Origin: an uncultured Desulfobacter sp.
GTDB taxonomy: Bacteria; Desulfobacterota; Desulfobacteria; Desulfobacterales; Desulfobacteraceae
NCBI RefSeq assembly: GCF_963666145.1
Contig: NZ_OY762614.1
Coordinates: 4,888,501-4,952,500, forward strand
Direction of reading: 5' to 3'
DNA: 64,000 bases
The notes beneath the pieces are model-generated. The model saw only the letters and a list, made by a program, of their open reading frames with translations, searched no databases and was not told the DNA's origin. Of this stretch, positions 1-10,000 are shown in pieces. How positions within the stretch are numbered: the first letter of the stretch is position 1; each line of letters opens with the position of its first letter. The position numbers and the translations under genes were made by a program.

Positions 1-2
1 CC

Positions 3-3000
3 TGCCATGTCTACCCCGAGGTGAGCGTTAAGAAATTGGATGTCAAAAGGCTTGAAAAGGCTGTAAAGAGGCTTATGGAGCGGCATGAGACACTACGGCT
101 GGTTGTGTCTCAGGAGGGGACGCAAAGAATATTGGAAGCGGTTCCAGACTATCACATTCCCGTCCAGGACCTGAGGGGGTGGGCGCCGGACAGGGCCGAT
201 CAGGCCATTGCAGCGGTCCGGGAACGGATGGACAGCCAGATCCTGGATTCGGAAAACGGCCTCCTGTTTGAAATCCAGGCCTCCCTGCTCGACGAACATA
301 CCCGTTTGCACATAAGTTTTGATCTGCTTATCGGAGATGGATGGAGTTTCGGAATTCTCATCCGGGATCTTTACCAATACTACCTGGATCCCCAGGCTAA
401 TCTTCCTCCTCTGGAACTTACTTTTCGGGACTATGTCTTGGCCCAGGAAAAGATGAAAGAAACCGATATTTATCGCGAATCCCTGGAATACTGGCAGCAG
501 CGGTTGCCAAATCTTCCGGGGCCGCCGGACCTGCCCCTTAGGACGGCACCGGAAGCCCTCGATACCCAGAAGTTTATCCGTAAAAGCGGCAGGTTGAATG
601 AAAACCAGTGGAATAACCTGAAAAAGCTTGGAGCTCGGGCCGGTCTGACACCCTCGGGTCTACTCCTGGCCGCTTTCTGCGATGTTTTAGCTGTCTGGAG
701 CAAATCCCCGGATTTTACAATCAACCTGACCATGTTCAACCGGTTTCCACTCCATGAGCAAGTAAACCAGATTGTGGGAGATTTTACCACCTTGACCCTG
801 TTGGAGGTTCATATTGACGAGGCGCAACCTTTTGAAAAACGGGCCGGCGATATTCAGCAGCAATTATGGCGGGACCTGGAATACCAGCAGGTAACAGGGG
901 TTGAGGTTTTAAGACAAATGGCGCGGCAGCGGGGGCGCGGAAGCGAGTTAAATTTTCCAGTGGTTTTTACCAGCGTACTGCCGTACAGCGGGGCCGGCAA
1001 TGAAGGAACAAGCATTGGCGTGCCCGGGGCGTTGGGTCTTAATCTGGAATACTGCGTTTCGCAAACGCCCCAGGTCTGGCTGGACCACCAGATCTTTGAA
1101 CAGGACGGCAAACTCATCTTTAACTGGGATCTGGTGGATAATCTGTTCCCCCCCGGCATGATCGAAGATATGTTCGATGCCTATTGCGGCCTGATTGAAC
1201 GGCTGGCCCAGGACCCGGCTGAATGGAAGCAGACCGGACTGAACCTGATACCTCAATCCCATGTCCGCCTGCGAAAGGCGGTGAACAACACCATCGTTCC
1301 AGTGTCAGACGATTTGCTTCATTCTGCTTTTTTCAGGCAGGCTGACCGGAATCCAAACCGGGACGCCCTGGTTACCGCTGAAAGGAGAATGACCTACAAT
1401 GAACTGGCGCTTCGGGCTGAGCAAACCGGCCTGTTGCTTCAAAACAAAGGGGTCGGGCCCAATGATCTGGTGGCTGTCATTATGGGAAAAGGGTGGGAGC
1501 AGGTGGTCGCGGTCATGGGAATTCTCTGGGCCGGGGCCGCGTATCTACCGGTTGACCCGGGCATGCCTAAGGCCAGATTGGACCGGATACTGGCAAATGG
1601 GGACATCAGACTTGCATTGATTCAATCCCGGCACCGGGAAAGGATCAACTGGCCTGGGGACGTCAAGTGGTTCGCCGTCGATGAAATGGAAGTATCACAG
1701 CAAAGACTGCCGTTCAACCCCATCCAGGGGCGCGAAGATCTGGCCTATGTGATTTACACGTCCGGTTCCACAGGGATTCCCAAAGGGGTGATGATCGACC
1801 ACCGGGGAGCTGTAAACACCATCGCGGATATCAACCGGAGGTTCGATGTTGGGCCAGATGACAGCATACTGGGTCTTGCCGAACTCAGCTTTGATTTGTC
1901 CGTCTACGATATTTTTGGAATACTCGGAGCCGGCGGCAGACTGGTCCTTCCGGATTTCGCCCCGGTAAAAGATCCTTCCAACTGGCTGGAACTAATGAAA
2001 AAAGAGGGTGTCACCCTCTGGAATTCCGTTCCCCAACTAATGCAAATGCTCATTGAAACGGTTGCCGGGGATTCGTCATCCGCCTTGCCGGACCCGCTTC
2101 GCCTGATCATGCTCAGCGGGGATCGGATTCCCGTCGATCTGCCGGAAAAAATCCGGGCCCGTTTTCAGAATACCCGCATCGTGAGTCTCGGCGGGGCTAC
2201 TGAAGCTTCCATTTGGTCTATTCTGCATCCCATCGAAACCGTAGAGCCCGAAGGAAAAAGCATCCCCTACGGCAAGCCCATGGACAATCAGCAGTTTTAT
2301 GTCCTCAATCGGCATTTGGAGCCGTGTCCGGACTGGGTAACCGGGGATCTTTATATCGGCGGCATCGGGCTGGCCAAAGGGTATCGTCACGACGAAGAGA
2401 ATACCCAAAAAAATTTCCTTATCCATCCCGCTTCCAATATCCCCCTCTACCGAACCGGAGATTTGGGGCGATATCTGCCCGATGGCACCATCGAGTTCCA
2501 GGGAAGGGAAGACTACCAAGTTAAAATAGGGGGCTATCGGATCGAATGCGGGGAAATCGAAGCTGCATTGAATTCATATCCGGGAATACGGGCATCGGTG
2601 GTTCATGCCGCAGCACATGATTCAGACAAGGAAAAGTACCTCGTTGCATATCTTGTGGTTTCAAACAATGACATTCTGTCCGTACCGGAACTCAAAACCT
2701 ATCTCCAACAAAAAATCCCGGAGTATATGGTTCCTTTGTTTTTTGAAATTCTGGACCAATTGCCGATTACGGCCAACGGAAAAATTGATCGAAAACTTTT
2801 ACCTGCGCCAAAGGGCATCTTAGCAGAGACACCGGAACAATCCGCCACACCGGCAAATGAGATCGAACAGCAGGTATTGGAAATTATTGGAAAGGCTGCA
2901 AGAGTCGAAACCATCAGTGTGAATCACAATTTTTTCGACCTGGGGATCAATTCTCTGCAATTGGTGGAAGTCCGGTCCCTGATCAAGGAAGAGTTGAGCA

Positions 3001-3158
3001 GGGATGTTAATGTAGTCGATCTGTTCAGGTATTCGACAATTCGCTCCCTGGCAAAATTCCTGAGCGGCGGCAAAAAGGACCCTCGCCATATGGATCAAGC
3101 CGATCAAATCGCCGTTGCAAGGAAAGCAAAACGCGGACGGCGCAGACAGGCAATTTAA
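3..3158 (+). CDS. NRPS module Cy-A-PCP, cysteine-specific (5' truncated)
   Basis: This is the C-terminal part of a nonribosomal peptide synthetase. The reading frame is open to the first base of the window, and the codons before the GTG at 21 (reading CHVYPE) match the start region of the other cyclization domains here, so the gene begins upstream. The order is a heterocyclization domain with the DxxxxDxxS signature (DLLIGDGWS, bases 321-347), an adenylation domain (YTSGSTGIPKG near 1755; RTGDLGRY near 2453) and a carrier protein with its serine in LGINSL (about 2940-2957). The binding-pocket residues read D-L-Y-N-M-S-L-I-W-K, the cysteine code of HMWP2-type synthetases. It should load cysteine and cyclize it to a thiazoline. 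It ends in a short basic tail with no thioesterase, so the chain is handed to another protein, most simply the KS of the 11,832-25,358 synthase. Family call is secure; the upstream modules are unseen. Confidence 0.93.
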   Translation, partial: CHVYPEVSVKKLDVKRLEKAVKRLMERHETLRLVVSQEGTQRILEAVPDYHIPVQDLRGWAPDRADQAIAAVRERMDSQILDSENGLLFEIQASLLDEHTRLHISFDLLIGDGWSFGILIRDLYQYYLDPQANLPPLELTFRDYVLAQEKMKETDIYRESLEYWQQRLPNLPGPPDLPLRTAPEALDTQKFIRKSGRLNENQWNNLKKLGARAGLTPSGLLLAAFCDVLAVWSKSPDFTINLTMFNRFPLHEQVNQIVGDFTTLTLLEVHIDEAQPFEKRAGDIQQQLWRDLEYQQVTGVEVLRQMARQRGRGSELNFPVVFTSVLPYSGAGNEGTSIGVPGALGLNLEYCVSQTPQVWLDHQIFEQDGKLIFNWDLVDNLFPPGMIEDMFDAYCGLIERLAQDPAEWKQTGLNLIPQSHVRLRKAVNNTIVPVSDDLLHSAFFRQADRNPNRDALVTAERRMTYNELALRAEQTGLLLQNKGVGPNDLVAVIMGKGWEQVVAVMGILWAGAAYLPVDPGMPKARLDRILANGDIRLALIQSRHRERINWPGDVKWFAVDEMEVSQQRLPFNPIQGREDLAYVIYTSGSTGIPKGVMIDHRGAVNTIADINRRFDVGPDDSILGLAELSFDLSVYDIFGILGAGGRLVLPDFAPVKDPSNWLELMKKEGVTLWNSVPQLMQMLIETVAGDSSSALPDPLRLIMLSGDRIPVDLPEKIRARFQNTRIVSLGGATEASIWSILHPIETVEPEGKSIPYGKPMDNQQFYVLNRHLEPCPDWVTGDLYIGGIGLAKGYRHDEENTQKNFLIHPASNIPLYRTGDLGRYLPDGTIEFQGREDYQVKIGGYRIECGEIEAALNSYPGIRASVVHAAAHDSDKEKYLVAYLVVSNNDILSVPELKTYLQQKIPEYMVPLFFEILDQLPITANGKIDRKLLPAPKGILAETPEQSATPANEIEQQVLEIIGKAARVETISVNHNFFDLGINSLQLVEVRSLIKEELSRDVNVVDLFRYSTIRSLAKFLSGGKKDPRHMDQADQIAVARKAKRGRRRQAI

Positions 3159-3187
3159 CTGCCTTGGCAAGCTAAAACGAAAAACAA

Positions 3188-4573
3188 ATGAAAAATTCAA
3201 TATTACGATCACTGCAACGCATAGTCGGAGAGGATTTCGTTTCCAACGATGCGGAAGAACTTTTCCTCTATTCAAAGGATCTGGGGTCCGGTCGATCCGG
3301 CCGTCTTGACTATGTCGTGGTACCGGGTTCCGTGGCTGAGGTTCAAAAGGTTGTCGAAATTGCAGGACAAAAGAAGCTACCGTTGACGCCGGTGGGGGCA
3401 GGTTTGAATCTATCCGGCCTGACCATCCCGTCCAAAGGCGGTATCGCCATGGACATGAAACGGATGGACAATATTATTGAAGTGAACGAATTCAGCCGTT
3501 ATACCGTGGTCGAGGCCGGCGTGACCATTGGAAAGCTGGTGGCGCATTTGAAAAAAAAACATCCCACACTGCGGTTTTCCGTGCCTGATGCACCGCCCAC
3601 CGCCACCATTACGGCAAATGCAATATTCAACGGGTCTGGACATCTGTCCAAATACGGCGTTCATCCCGAGATGATCAACGGGCTTGAGGTGGTATTGCCC
3701 AACGCGGAAATATGCCGGATAGGTTCCTGTGCTATATCCCCTTATTGGTTCGGGAGAAGTCCGTTGCCTGAACTAACGGGATTGTTCGTCAACTGGTTCG
3801 GCACCACCGGTGTGGCTACCAAAATGTCGTTGAAGCTTTATCCCCGGCATGACATGAGGGAAATGCTTTTTTTTAGGATTACGGATCCCGGGGTGATTCC
3901 GAAGGCATTCAAGAGACTTTCTGCCACGGAATTGATGGAAGATATTCTCATACTGGTATACAGGATGCCTGGGCAGACGGATCAGAACAACCTGCTGATT
4001 GTCTATGTAACGGCGGACAACCCAAAAGAGTTTGACCTCAAGGTGGCGCTATTCACGGAATTACTGACTCATGGAAAAACCAATGAAATAGTCAGCGTCC
4101 CCAAGGAGGTGTTTCCAGAAAAATTTCTGCGTGATTACCTGGCCGAACCCAAGTCTGCAATGGAGATTGCCGACCTGAAAAAAGGGGGGGGATTTGAATA
4201 CCTGGGCGTCCATTTCCCCAATGAATTGATACCCGAAGCCTACTGGAAAGGTTGCAAAATCGTTGAAAGGTATGGTTTTGACGGCCCTCTTTTCACGATT
4301 CGGAATATCGGTATCGGGCAAGGTGTCATTTTTACATTCATGTACCCCTTTGACCGTTCGGATGAGAAGAGTCTTGCAAACTGCCAAAACGCCCTCATCG
4401 ATACGACGCAGATGACCCTCGACATAGGCGGGGTGCCATGGAAACCGTCAATTGCGGCGCAGCAGATGATACTCAAAAAGATGGATCCGGGGACATTGCA
4501 TTTGATGAGAACCATCAGGCGGACACTTGATCCGGACGGCATTATGAATCCGGGCCAGTGGGATATCGGTTAA
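3188..4573 (+). CDS. FAD-linked oxidoreductase, GlcD/D-lactate dehydrogenase-like
   Basis: 461 aa. The first half is a PCMH-type FAD-binding fold: VVVPGSVAEVQKVVEIA, then PVGAGLNLSGLTIPSKGG, then KYGVHPEMINGLEVVLPNAE, matching the glycolate/D-lactate oxidase FAD subunit. The second half corresponds to the FAD-oxidase cap. Members oxidize 2-hydroxy acids or related C-H/C-N bonds and pass electrons to an Fe-S partner. That partner is encoded directly downstream (stop at 4573, next ATG at 4574). It lies 29 bp after an NRPS gene and ahead of the siderophore receptor. A role in tailoring the metallophore, for example oxidizing a thiazoline or a starter unit, is possible but is inference. The alternative is simple carriage of a lactate/glycolate dehydrogenase. 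The ribosome-binding site is weak. Confidence 0.82.
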   Translation: MKNSILRSLQRIVGEDFVSNDAEELFLYSKDLGSGRSGRLDYVVVPGSVAEVQKVVEIAGQKKLPLTPVGAGLNLSGLTIPSKGGIAMDMKRMDNIIEVNEFSRYTVVEAGVTIGKLVAHLKKKHPTLRFSVPDAPPTATITANAIFNGSGHLSKYGVHPEMINGLEVVLPNAEICRIGSCAISPYWFGRSPLPELTGLFVNWFGTTGVATKMSLKLYPRHDMREMLFFRITDPGVIPKAFKRLSATELMEDILILVYRMPGQTDQNNLLIVYVTADNPKEFDLKVALFTELLTHGKTNEIVSVPKEVFPEKFLRDYLAEPKSAMEIADLKKGGGFEYLGVHFPNELIPEAYWKGCKIVERYGFDGPLFTIRNIGIGQGVIFTFMYPFDRSDEKSLANCQNALIDTTQMTLDIGGVPWKPSIAAQQMILKKMDPGTLHLMRTIRRTLDPDGIMNPGQWDIG

Positions 4574-5788
4574 ATGCCTCTTCGCTCATATAAAGAATTT
4601 TTGCACCGCTGTTTCCGGTGCGGGTATTGTAAGTTGCCGTCAGGGTATACCGATTTCAATTGCCCTTCATACAACCGCTATCGGCGGGAGTCCTACTCTC
4701 CCGGCGGCCGACTCTGGCTGATCCGGGCCGTGGCGGAAAAGGCGATTGAGCCATCTGCACATTATGCGGATATTTTATACTCTTGCACCATGTGCGGAAA
4801 TTGCCGGGCCCATTGCTGCCTCGAATTCAAGGATGAGATCCTGAATATGATAAGGGCCGCCAGGGCCGAACTTGTCAATGAATCGATTTTGCCCCGCAAC
4901 GTTCAAAAATACCTGGAGAATATCTACTCATTTAATAATCCATGGAAAAAATCTCCCAAAAAAAGGGATGACTGGGCGACTGGAACCGGCATCCGCCGTT
5001 ATGGGAATAAAGATAGGTATTTATACTATGTCGGAGATGTCGGTTCATACCACCCCAGGGCAAATGCTGTGAGCCGGGCCGTCGGTCAGTTGCTGCTTGC
5101 GGCCGGCGTTTCTTTCGGAATATTGGGACCCGAGGAAGTTTCGGATGGAAATGAGGTCCTATATATGGGGGAAACGGCGCTTTTCGAATATCTGAGGGGA
5201 AAAAATACAGCGATCTTTCAGAAAAAGAAGGTCCGGAACCTCATCACATGCTCGCCCCATGAGTATCATATCATGAAGAATCATTATCCGGATCTCTCCG
5301 ATTCCACTTCTATCATTTACTACCTGGAACTGATGGACATCATTCTGTCCCAAGGCAGAATTCAACTGTCTGAAAGGGTTCCGATGAAAGTGACCTATCA
5401 CGATTCATGCTTTCTGGGAAGATGGAACGGCATATATGAATTGCCGCGCAAAGTTCTGGGTCAGATTCCTATGGTGGAACTGGTGGAGATGGAAAGAAAC
5501 CGGGATGACGCATTCTGCTGCGGTGGCGGCAACGGGAATCTTTTCACGGATATGCTCGGGGGAGATAAAAACAGTCCCGGAAGGGTGAGAATACGGGAAG
5601 CTCTTTCAAGCGGGGCCGAAGTCATCGCCGTATCATGTCCGGTCTGCCTGATCATGCTCGAAGATGCGATTGAAGGTGAGGGAGTCGGGGATCGCATAAA
5701 AGTGATGGATATTGCCGAAATCATTCAATCGGCGATCCGGTCAACCCACCTGGATCAAAAAAACAAGTACGTCAGAGGCATCCTTTAA
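4574..5788 (+). CDS. Fe-S oxidoreductase subunit, GlcF/CCG-domain type
   Basis: 404 aa. The N-terminus carries two four-iron cluster motifs: CFRCGYC followed by a distal NCP, and CTMCGNCRAHC. The C-terminal half has CCG-type cysteine motifs (THDSCFLG-like YHDSCFLGRW, AFCCGGGNG, SCPVCLIML), as in GlcF, LutA and the HdrB/D family, which bind a further Fe-S centre. It should accept electrons from the adjacent FAD protein and pass them to quinone or another carrier. The two genes abut without spacing and are probably translationally coupled. Presence of such a pair inside an NRPS/PKS metallophore locus is unusual. Function in the pathway is not proven by sequence. Confidence 0.83.
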   Translation: MPLRSYKEFLHRCFRCGYCKLPSGYTDFNCPSYNRYRRESYSPGGRLWLIRAVAEKAIEPSAHYADILYSCTMCGNCRAHCCLEFKDEILNMIRAARAELVNESILPRNVQKYLENIYSFNNPWKKSPKKRDDWATGTGIRRYGNKDRYLYYVGDVGSYHPRANAVSRAVGQLLLAAGVSFGILGPEEVSDGNEVLYMGETALFEYLRGKNTAIFQKKKVRNLITCSPHEYHIMKNHYPDLSDSTSIIYYLELMDIILSQGRIQLSERVPMKVTYHDSCFLGRWNGIYELPRKVLGQIPMVELVEMERNRDDAFCCGGGNGNLFTDMLGGDKNSPGRVRIREALSSGAEVIAVSCPVCLIMLEDAIEGEGVGDRIKVMDIAEIIQSAIRSTHLDQKNKYVRGIL

Positions 5789-5946
5789 ACCAGGTCTTTT
5801 ATGTTGAATCAGCAGCGATCTTTCAGGCCATTCGCCCCTCTGTAATTTTCAAAAATGAATACTCCGCAAACACGATAAATCAGCGTTACGATAATCACAC
5901 TATCAAATATGCCTTGTTAAACAACATAATATGAGGAACAAACACA
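5789..5946 (+). promoter_or_regulatory. Intergenic region upstream of the TonB receptor; weak Fur-like site
   Basis: This 158-bp gap is the only sizeable non-coding space between the redox pair and the receptor gene, so a promoter is expected here. An AT-rich stretch near 5887-5906 contains GATAAT-CACAC-TATC, which has dyad character and partial resemblance to a Fur box. The match is too weak to call with confidence. A GAGG ribosome-binding site lies just before the receptor ATG at 5947. Confidence 0.25.
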
Positions 5947-8109
5947 ATGTCTATTAAAAAAAGACGAATTTCAAAATTTGAAGCAACTCTGGTTTTGCTA
6001 CTTATCGGTCTGTTTTGCGGTTCAGTTCTGCCACCCGGTTCTGCATCCGAAGATAACCCGGTATCTGAGGGAAAAATACTAGAAACAATCACGGTTACAG
6101 CACAAAAAAGAAAAGAAGATGTCCAGAAAGTGCCCAATTCCATAACGGTTTTATCCGATGTGACAATAGAAGATGCCTCCCTTGAATCCACAAAAGACGT
6201 ATGGCGATATGTTCCCAACATGGCGACGACACCGACAGGGGCGAGGAGCCATTGGAGCCGGATAAAGATGAGGGGGATTTCAAATGCAGCCTTCGGAGAT
6301 CCGGCTGTGGCGCTATATATAGATGACGTCTCCTATGCCGGATTATATGCCTTTAATTCTCCATTGTTTGATATCGAGCGAATTGAAGTATTAAAAGGCC
6401 CCCAAGGAACTTTATATGGTAAAAATACAGAAGGCGGTGCTATCAATATTATCACAAAGTCTCCGGGAAATAAGTTTGAAGCCAAGGTGGGCGGAGAAAT
6501 TGGAGATTATGATAAACGGTGCATCAACGCTTCTGTAAGTGCCCCCCTGGTGGAAAACAAATTTTCTTTCAGGCTGTCCGCTTTGAAGTCCGTCCGTGAC
6601 GGTTATATCGAAAATCTGTTCAACGGCGAGGATATCGATAACCAGGAGACAACCGCGGCCAATGCGCGTCTGCTGTTTACCCCCAGCAACAATTTGTCTT
6701 TCGACTTGAAATTCAGGACCAGTGACCTCGACGATGATGGCGGAGCTCCTTACGTTCCTTTCGATAAAAACCAATATCAGTCGGCTACGGGCTTGACAGG
6801 TCTGGATGATTTTCAAGTTTCAACGAATTACGAGGGAGAGAGCACTTCAAAAAGCAACGCTACTTCCCTGCGGGTAGAATATGAGTGGGATCGCTTTGAC
6901 CTGATTTCGGTCACTGCATACAGGGATATGGACAATGAAAACTCTCTGGATGCAGATCTTTCAGCAAGTGCTTTGTATATCTCGATCAATACCATTGAAT
7001 CGGAATCCTTTTCCCAGGAATTCAGATTGCAGTCCAAGGATTCGGATGAATCCTTTAAGTGGCTTTTGGGATTGTATTATGGTGATAAAAATGAAGATTG
7101 CGGGTATATCTATAATATGGATCAGGCCTATGCCGATATGATGGGTGTTCCGCTGTATACCCAGATGGATGCTGCATCCGGAACTATGGGGGCCGAAGAT
7201 ATGGCCGCCTTTGGACAGTCCACATTGAGATTTTTTAATAACGCCTTGGGACTGACGGCCGGTCTTCGTTTTGAGCAATCAAAAAGAACACTGGAGGACC
7301 GGCAGCACACCACCTATGGAAGCACAACGATTGTAACGGATAATCTGGAAAGGACAGAGTCGGAACTTCTCCCCAAGTTGGCTTTGGATTATCGAATCAA
7401 CAAAAACCTTATGACTTATAGCTGCGTGGCAAAGGGGTATAAAGCCGGGGGATACTCGTATGCTGTGGATGATCCTGGACTGGCCGCTTTCGATCCAGAG
7501 GTCTCAACCGCTTTTGAACTGGGGCTTAAAACCGAATTTCCTGAACAAAAACTGAGAGTGAATTTGGCCGGGTTTTATACCAAGGTCGATGATTATCAGG
7601 ACAGGGTGATGCTTGATATGTCAACAGTCGTCCAGGCAAATGTCACAGAAACAGATATTTACGGCTTTGAGCTGGAGGCATCCTATGTCTTAAGCCCGAC
7701 CCTGACCTTAAATGGTTTCATCGGGTACACAAATGCTGAATACGGCGATTACATTGATCCCATGACCCAGGTCAACTACCGGGGAAATCGTGCCGCCTTT
7801 ATTCCAGAATATGATGCCGGACTCTTTTTGGAATACCGGAATCGTTTCGGTTTATTTGCAAGGGCTGAAATGCAGTATATCGGCAGCACCTACTTTGACA
7901 GGGCAAATGCTCAGGAACAAGGTTCTTACGCCCTTTACCATATGAAGTTGGGATATGAACAGGAAAAGTGGGATATTTACCTGTCTGCCAAAAATCTGAC
8001 AGACGAACCATATGTTGTAGATGCCTTTGATTCCGGTTCCACGGTTGGATGGGTGGCTTCTATGGGAGATCCTCGAACCATCAGCCTGATTTTCAATTAC
8101 AGATTCTGA
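5947..8109 (+). CDS. TonB-dependent outer-membrane receptor, FyuA/pesticin-receptor-like
   Basis: 720 aa. It has a signal peptide (basic MSIKKRR start, hydrophobic core to about residue 30, Ala/Ser cleavage region), a TonB box in ETITVTAQK, a plug domain with VLKGPQGTLYGKNTEGG (about residues 150-165) and a beta-barrel ending in phenylalanine (NYRF). Internal motifs such as AKGYKAGGYSYAV and NRAAFIPEYDAGLF follow the layout of the yersiniabactin receptor FyuA. It should import the metal-loaded product across the outer membrane using TonB. Its place between biosynthetic genes and the paired ABC transporters, as in yersiniabactin loci, supports this. Substrate is inferred from context. Confidence 0.9.
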   Translation: MSIKKRRISKFEATLVLLLIGLFCGSVLPPGSASEDNPVSEGKILETITVTAQKRKEDVQKVPNSITVLSDVTIEDASLESTKDVWRYVPNMATTPTGARSHWSRIKMRGISNAAFGDPAVALYIDDVSYAGLYAFNSPLFDIERIEVLKGPQGTLYGKNTEGGAINIITKSPGNKFEAKVGGEIGDYDKRCINASVSAPLVENKFSFRLSALKSVRDGYIENLFNGEDIDNQETTAANARLLFTPSNNLSFDLKFRTSDLDDDGGAPYVPFDKNQYQSATGLTGLDDFQVSTNYEGESTSKSNATSLRVEYEWDRFDLISVTAYRDMDNENSLDADLSASALYISINTIESESFSQEFRLQSKDSDESFKWLLGLYYGDKNEDCGYIYNMDQAYADMMGVPLYTQMDAASGTMGAEDMAAFGQSTLRFFNNALGLTAGLRFEQSKRTLEDRQHTTYGSTTIVTDNLERTESELLPKLALDYRINKNLMTYSCVAKGYKAGGYSYAVDDPGLAAFDPEVSTAFELGLKTEFPEQKLRVNLAGFYTKVDDYQDRVMLDMSTVVQANVTETDIYGFELEASYVLSPTLTLNGFIGYTNAEYGDYIDPMTQVNYRGNRAAFIPEYDAGLFLEYRNRFGLFARAEMQYIGSTYFDRANAQEQGSYALYHMKLGYEQEKWDIYLSAKNLTDEPYVVDAFDSGSTVGWVASMGDPRTISLIFNYRF

Positions 8110-8173
8110 TTCCGAATTATTTATCTATCTGCCAAAAAATCGCGTTTTCATATCATTGAAAAAGAGGAGTTCC

Positions 8174-10000
8174 ATGACAGAGCTATCGATGTATGAGCAT
8201 CAGATCCGAGCAAAGCGTAAGACCGGCATTCCGCGCCTGCTTGAGATTGCCGGCACCAAGTCACTTCTGCTGGTCGCCGCGGCATTACTATCCGTGATCG
8301 CAGTTTTTGCCCAGGTCACCCCCTTTGTAACGATGTATCTACTCGTAAAGGAGCTTGTCCTGCACATCGGAAATGTGCAGGCAATCGACATCGCTTACGT
8401 CTGGCGCCTGGGATGGGTTACCCTGACAGGGATCGGTATTTTTGCCCTTTTGATGTATATTGCCACCATGTTGTCCCACATTGCGGCGTTCAATATCCTG
8501 TACGAAATACGTGTCGCCCTGTCCGACAAGCTCGCCCGGCTGCCCCTGGGATATTTTACCGCCCGTTCCACCGGCGGCATTAAAAAAGTGCTTCATGAGG
8601 ATGTGGAACGAATCGAACTTTTCGTGGCCCACCATACAACCGATATCGTGCAGGCCATCACTATCACCATCGTCACGTTCATTTTCCTCTTTGCAGTTGA
8701 CTGGCGGCTTGCCCTGGGCGCCCTTGTCCCGATTCTCTTGGGTTATTGGGTGCAGTTTTCAATGCTGACCAGCAAAAGGGGTAAAGTGCTTTACGAACAG
8801 TGGCAGGACAAATTGTCCGTGATGAACAGTACGATTGTCGAGTATGTTCGCGGCATGCCGGTGGTGAAGATCTTTAACCAGCCGGTGAAAGCGTTCAGGC
8901 GGTTTCCCGAGGATGTCTATGCCTACCGGGACCTGACCATCCACTGGATAAAAGGCAGTTCCTGGCTATCTGCCTTCTTTTTGACGCTTCTGAGTTCAAG
9001 CGCCCTTTTCATCATACCCATTGGCATACACCTGGTTCGGTCAACTCCTGAACCGGGATATACGACAATGGTGTCAACGGTGTTCCTCTTCCTTTTTATC
9101 GGCATGGGTATTGCGCTGCCCTTTTATAAATTTTTGGCCATGGCCGTGCTCATGGTTCAGATCACTACCGGCTTGTCCAAAATAGACGACATTCTGGATG
9201 CGAGTGAAATTCCTGAGTCTGCTCATGCTCGGGAGCCGGACGAATTCGACATCCAATTTTCCAACGTGAGTTTTGCCTATGATGAGAAAACAGTTCTTGA
9301 TAACGTTTCCTTTTCAGTGCCCGAGGGCAGTGTCACGGCACTGGTGGGGCCGTCGGGGGGCGGCAAAACAACCATCACACAACTAATCGGTCGCTTCTGG
9401 GATATCCGGTCGGGCTGTGTAAGTATCGGCGGCACGGACATTCGAGAGTTCCCCCTTGAAAAACTTAACAACATGGTATCCACAGTATTCCAGGAGGTAT
9501 TCCTCTTTTTCGACACCATTGAAGAAAATATCCGCATGGGAAACGGGTCTGCATCGTTTGAACAGGTTACGGCCGCAGCCAAGGCTGCTCAGATCCACGA
9601 CTTCATTGAGGGGCTACCCCAGGGGTATAAGACATTGATTGGCGAGGGCGGAACCTACCTCTCTGGTGGAGAGAAACAGCGAATTGCCATCGCACGCGCC
9701 ATCCTTAAAGATGCGCCCATTATCGTCTTGGATGAGGCCACGGCATACGCAGACCCGCAAAACGAGGCGCGCATCCAAAAAGCGCTCTCAAAGGTTCTCA
9801 AAGACAAGACGGTTATTATTATCGCCCACCGTCTTTATACAATCACCGATGTGGATCAGATTGTTGTCATTCACAAGGGGCGTATCGAAGAGTCCGGGAC
9901 ACATGAAACACTCCTCGCCCGTGAAGGGTTGTATAAGCGAATGTGGGGCATACATGCCCAGGCACGTAACTGGGATATCGATACGGAGGTAACTTCATGA
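8174..10000 (+). CDS. ABC transporter half-unit, permease fused to ATPase (YbtP-like)
   Basis: 608 aa from the ATG at 8174, chosen because GAGGAG sits 4 bases upstream; an in-frame TTG at 8156 lacks a ribosome-binding site. The first ~330 residues form a six-helix exporter-type membrane domain. The ATPase domain follows with Walker A GPSGGGKTT, signature LSGGEKQ, Walker B IIVLDEATA and IIAHRL. The next ABC gene overlaps its stop by 4 bases. Pairs of exporter-fold half-transporters next to a FyuA-like receptor are known from yersiniabactin loci, where YbtP and YbtQ import the siderophore across the inner membrane. Import is therefore likely, but the fold alone would also allow export. Confidence 0.88.
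   Translation: MTELSMYEHQIRAKRKTGIPRLLEIAGTKSLLLVAAALLSVIAVFAQVTPFVTMYLLVKELVLHIGNVQAIDIAYVWRLGWVTLTGIGIFALLMYIATMLSHIAAFNILYEIRVALSDKLARLPLGYFTARSTGGIKKVLHEDVERIELFVAHHTTDIVQAITITIVTFIFLFAVDWRLALGALVPILLGYWVQFSMLTSKRGKVLYEQWQDKLSVMNSTIVEYVRGMPVVKIFNQPVKAFRRFPEDVYAYRDLTIHWIKGSSWLSAFFLTLLSSSALFIIPIGIHLVRSTPEPGYTTMVSTVFLFLFIGMGIALPFYKFLAMAVLMVQITTGLSKIDDILDASEIPESAHAREPDEFDIQFSNVSFAYDEKTVLDNVSFSVPEGSVTALVGPSGGGKTTITQLIGRFWDIRSGCVSIGGTDIREFPLEKLNNMVSTVFQEVFLFFDTIEENIRMGNGSASFEQVTAAAKAAQIHDFIEGLPQGYKTLIGEGGTYLSGGEKQRIAIARAILKDAPIIVLDEATAYADPQNEARIQKALSKVLKDKTVIIIAHRLYTITDVDQIVVIHKGRIEESGTHETLLAREGLYKRMWGIHAQARNWDIDTEVTS

Noticed and set aside
93..3275. Long minus-strand ORFs opposite the first NRPS gene
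   Set aside because: They are antisense shadows of a high-confidence coding frame, lack ribosome-binding sites and show no domain motifs.
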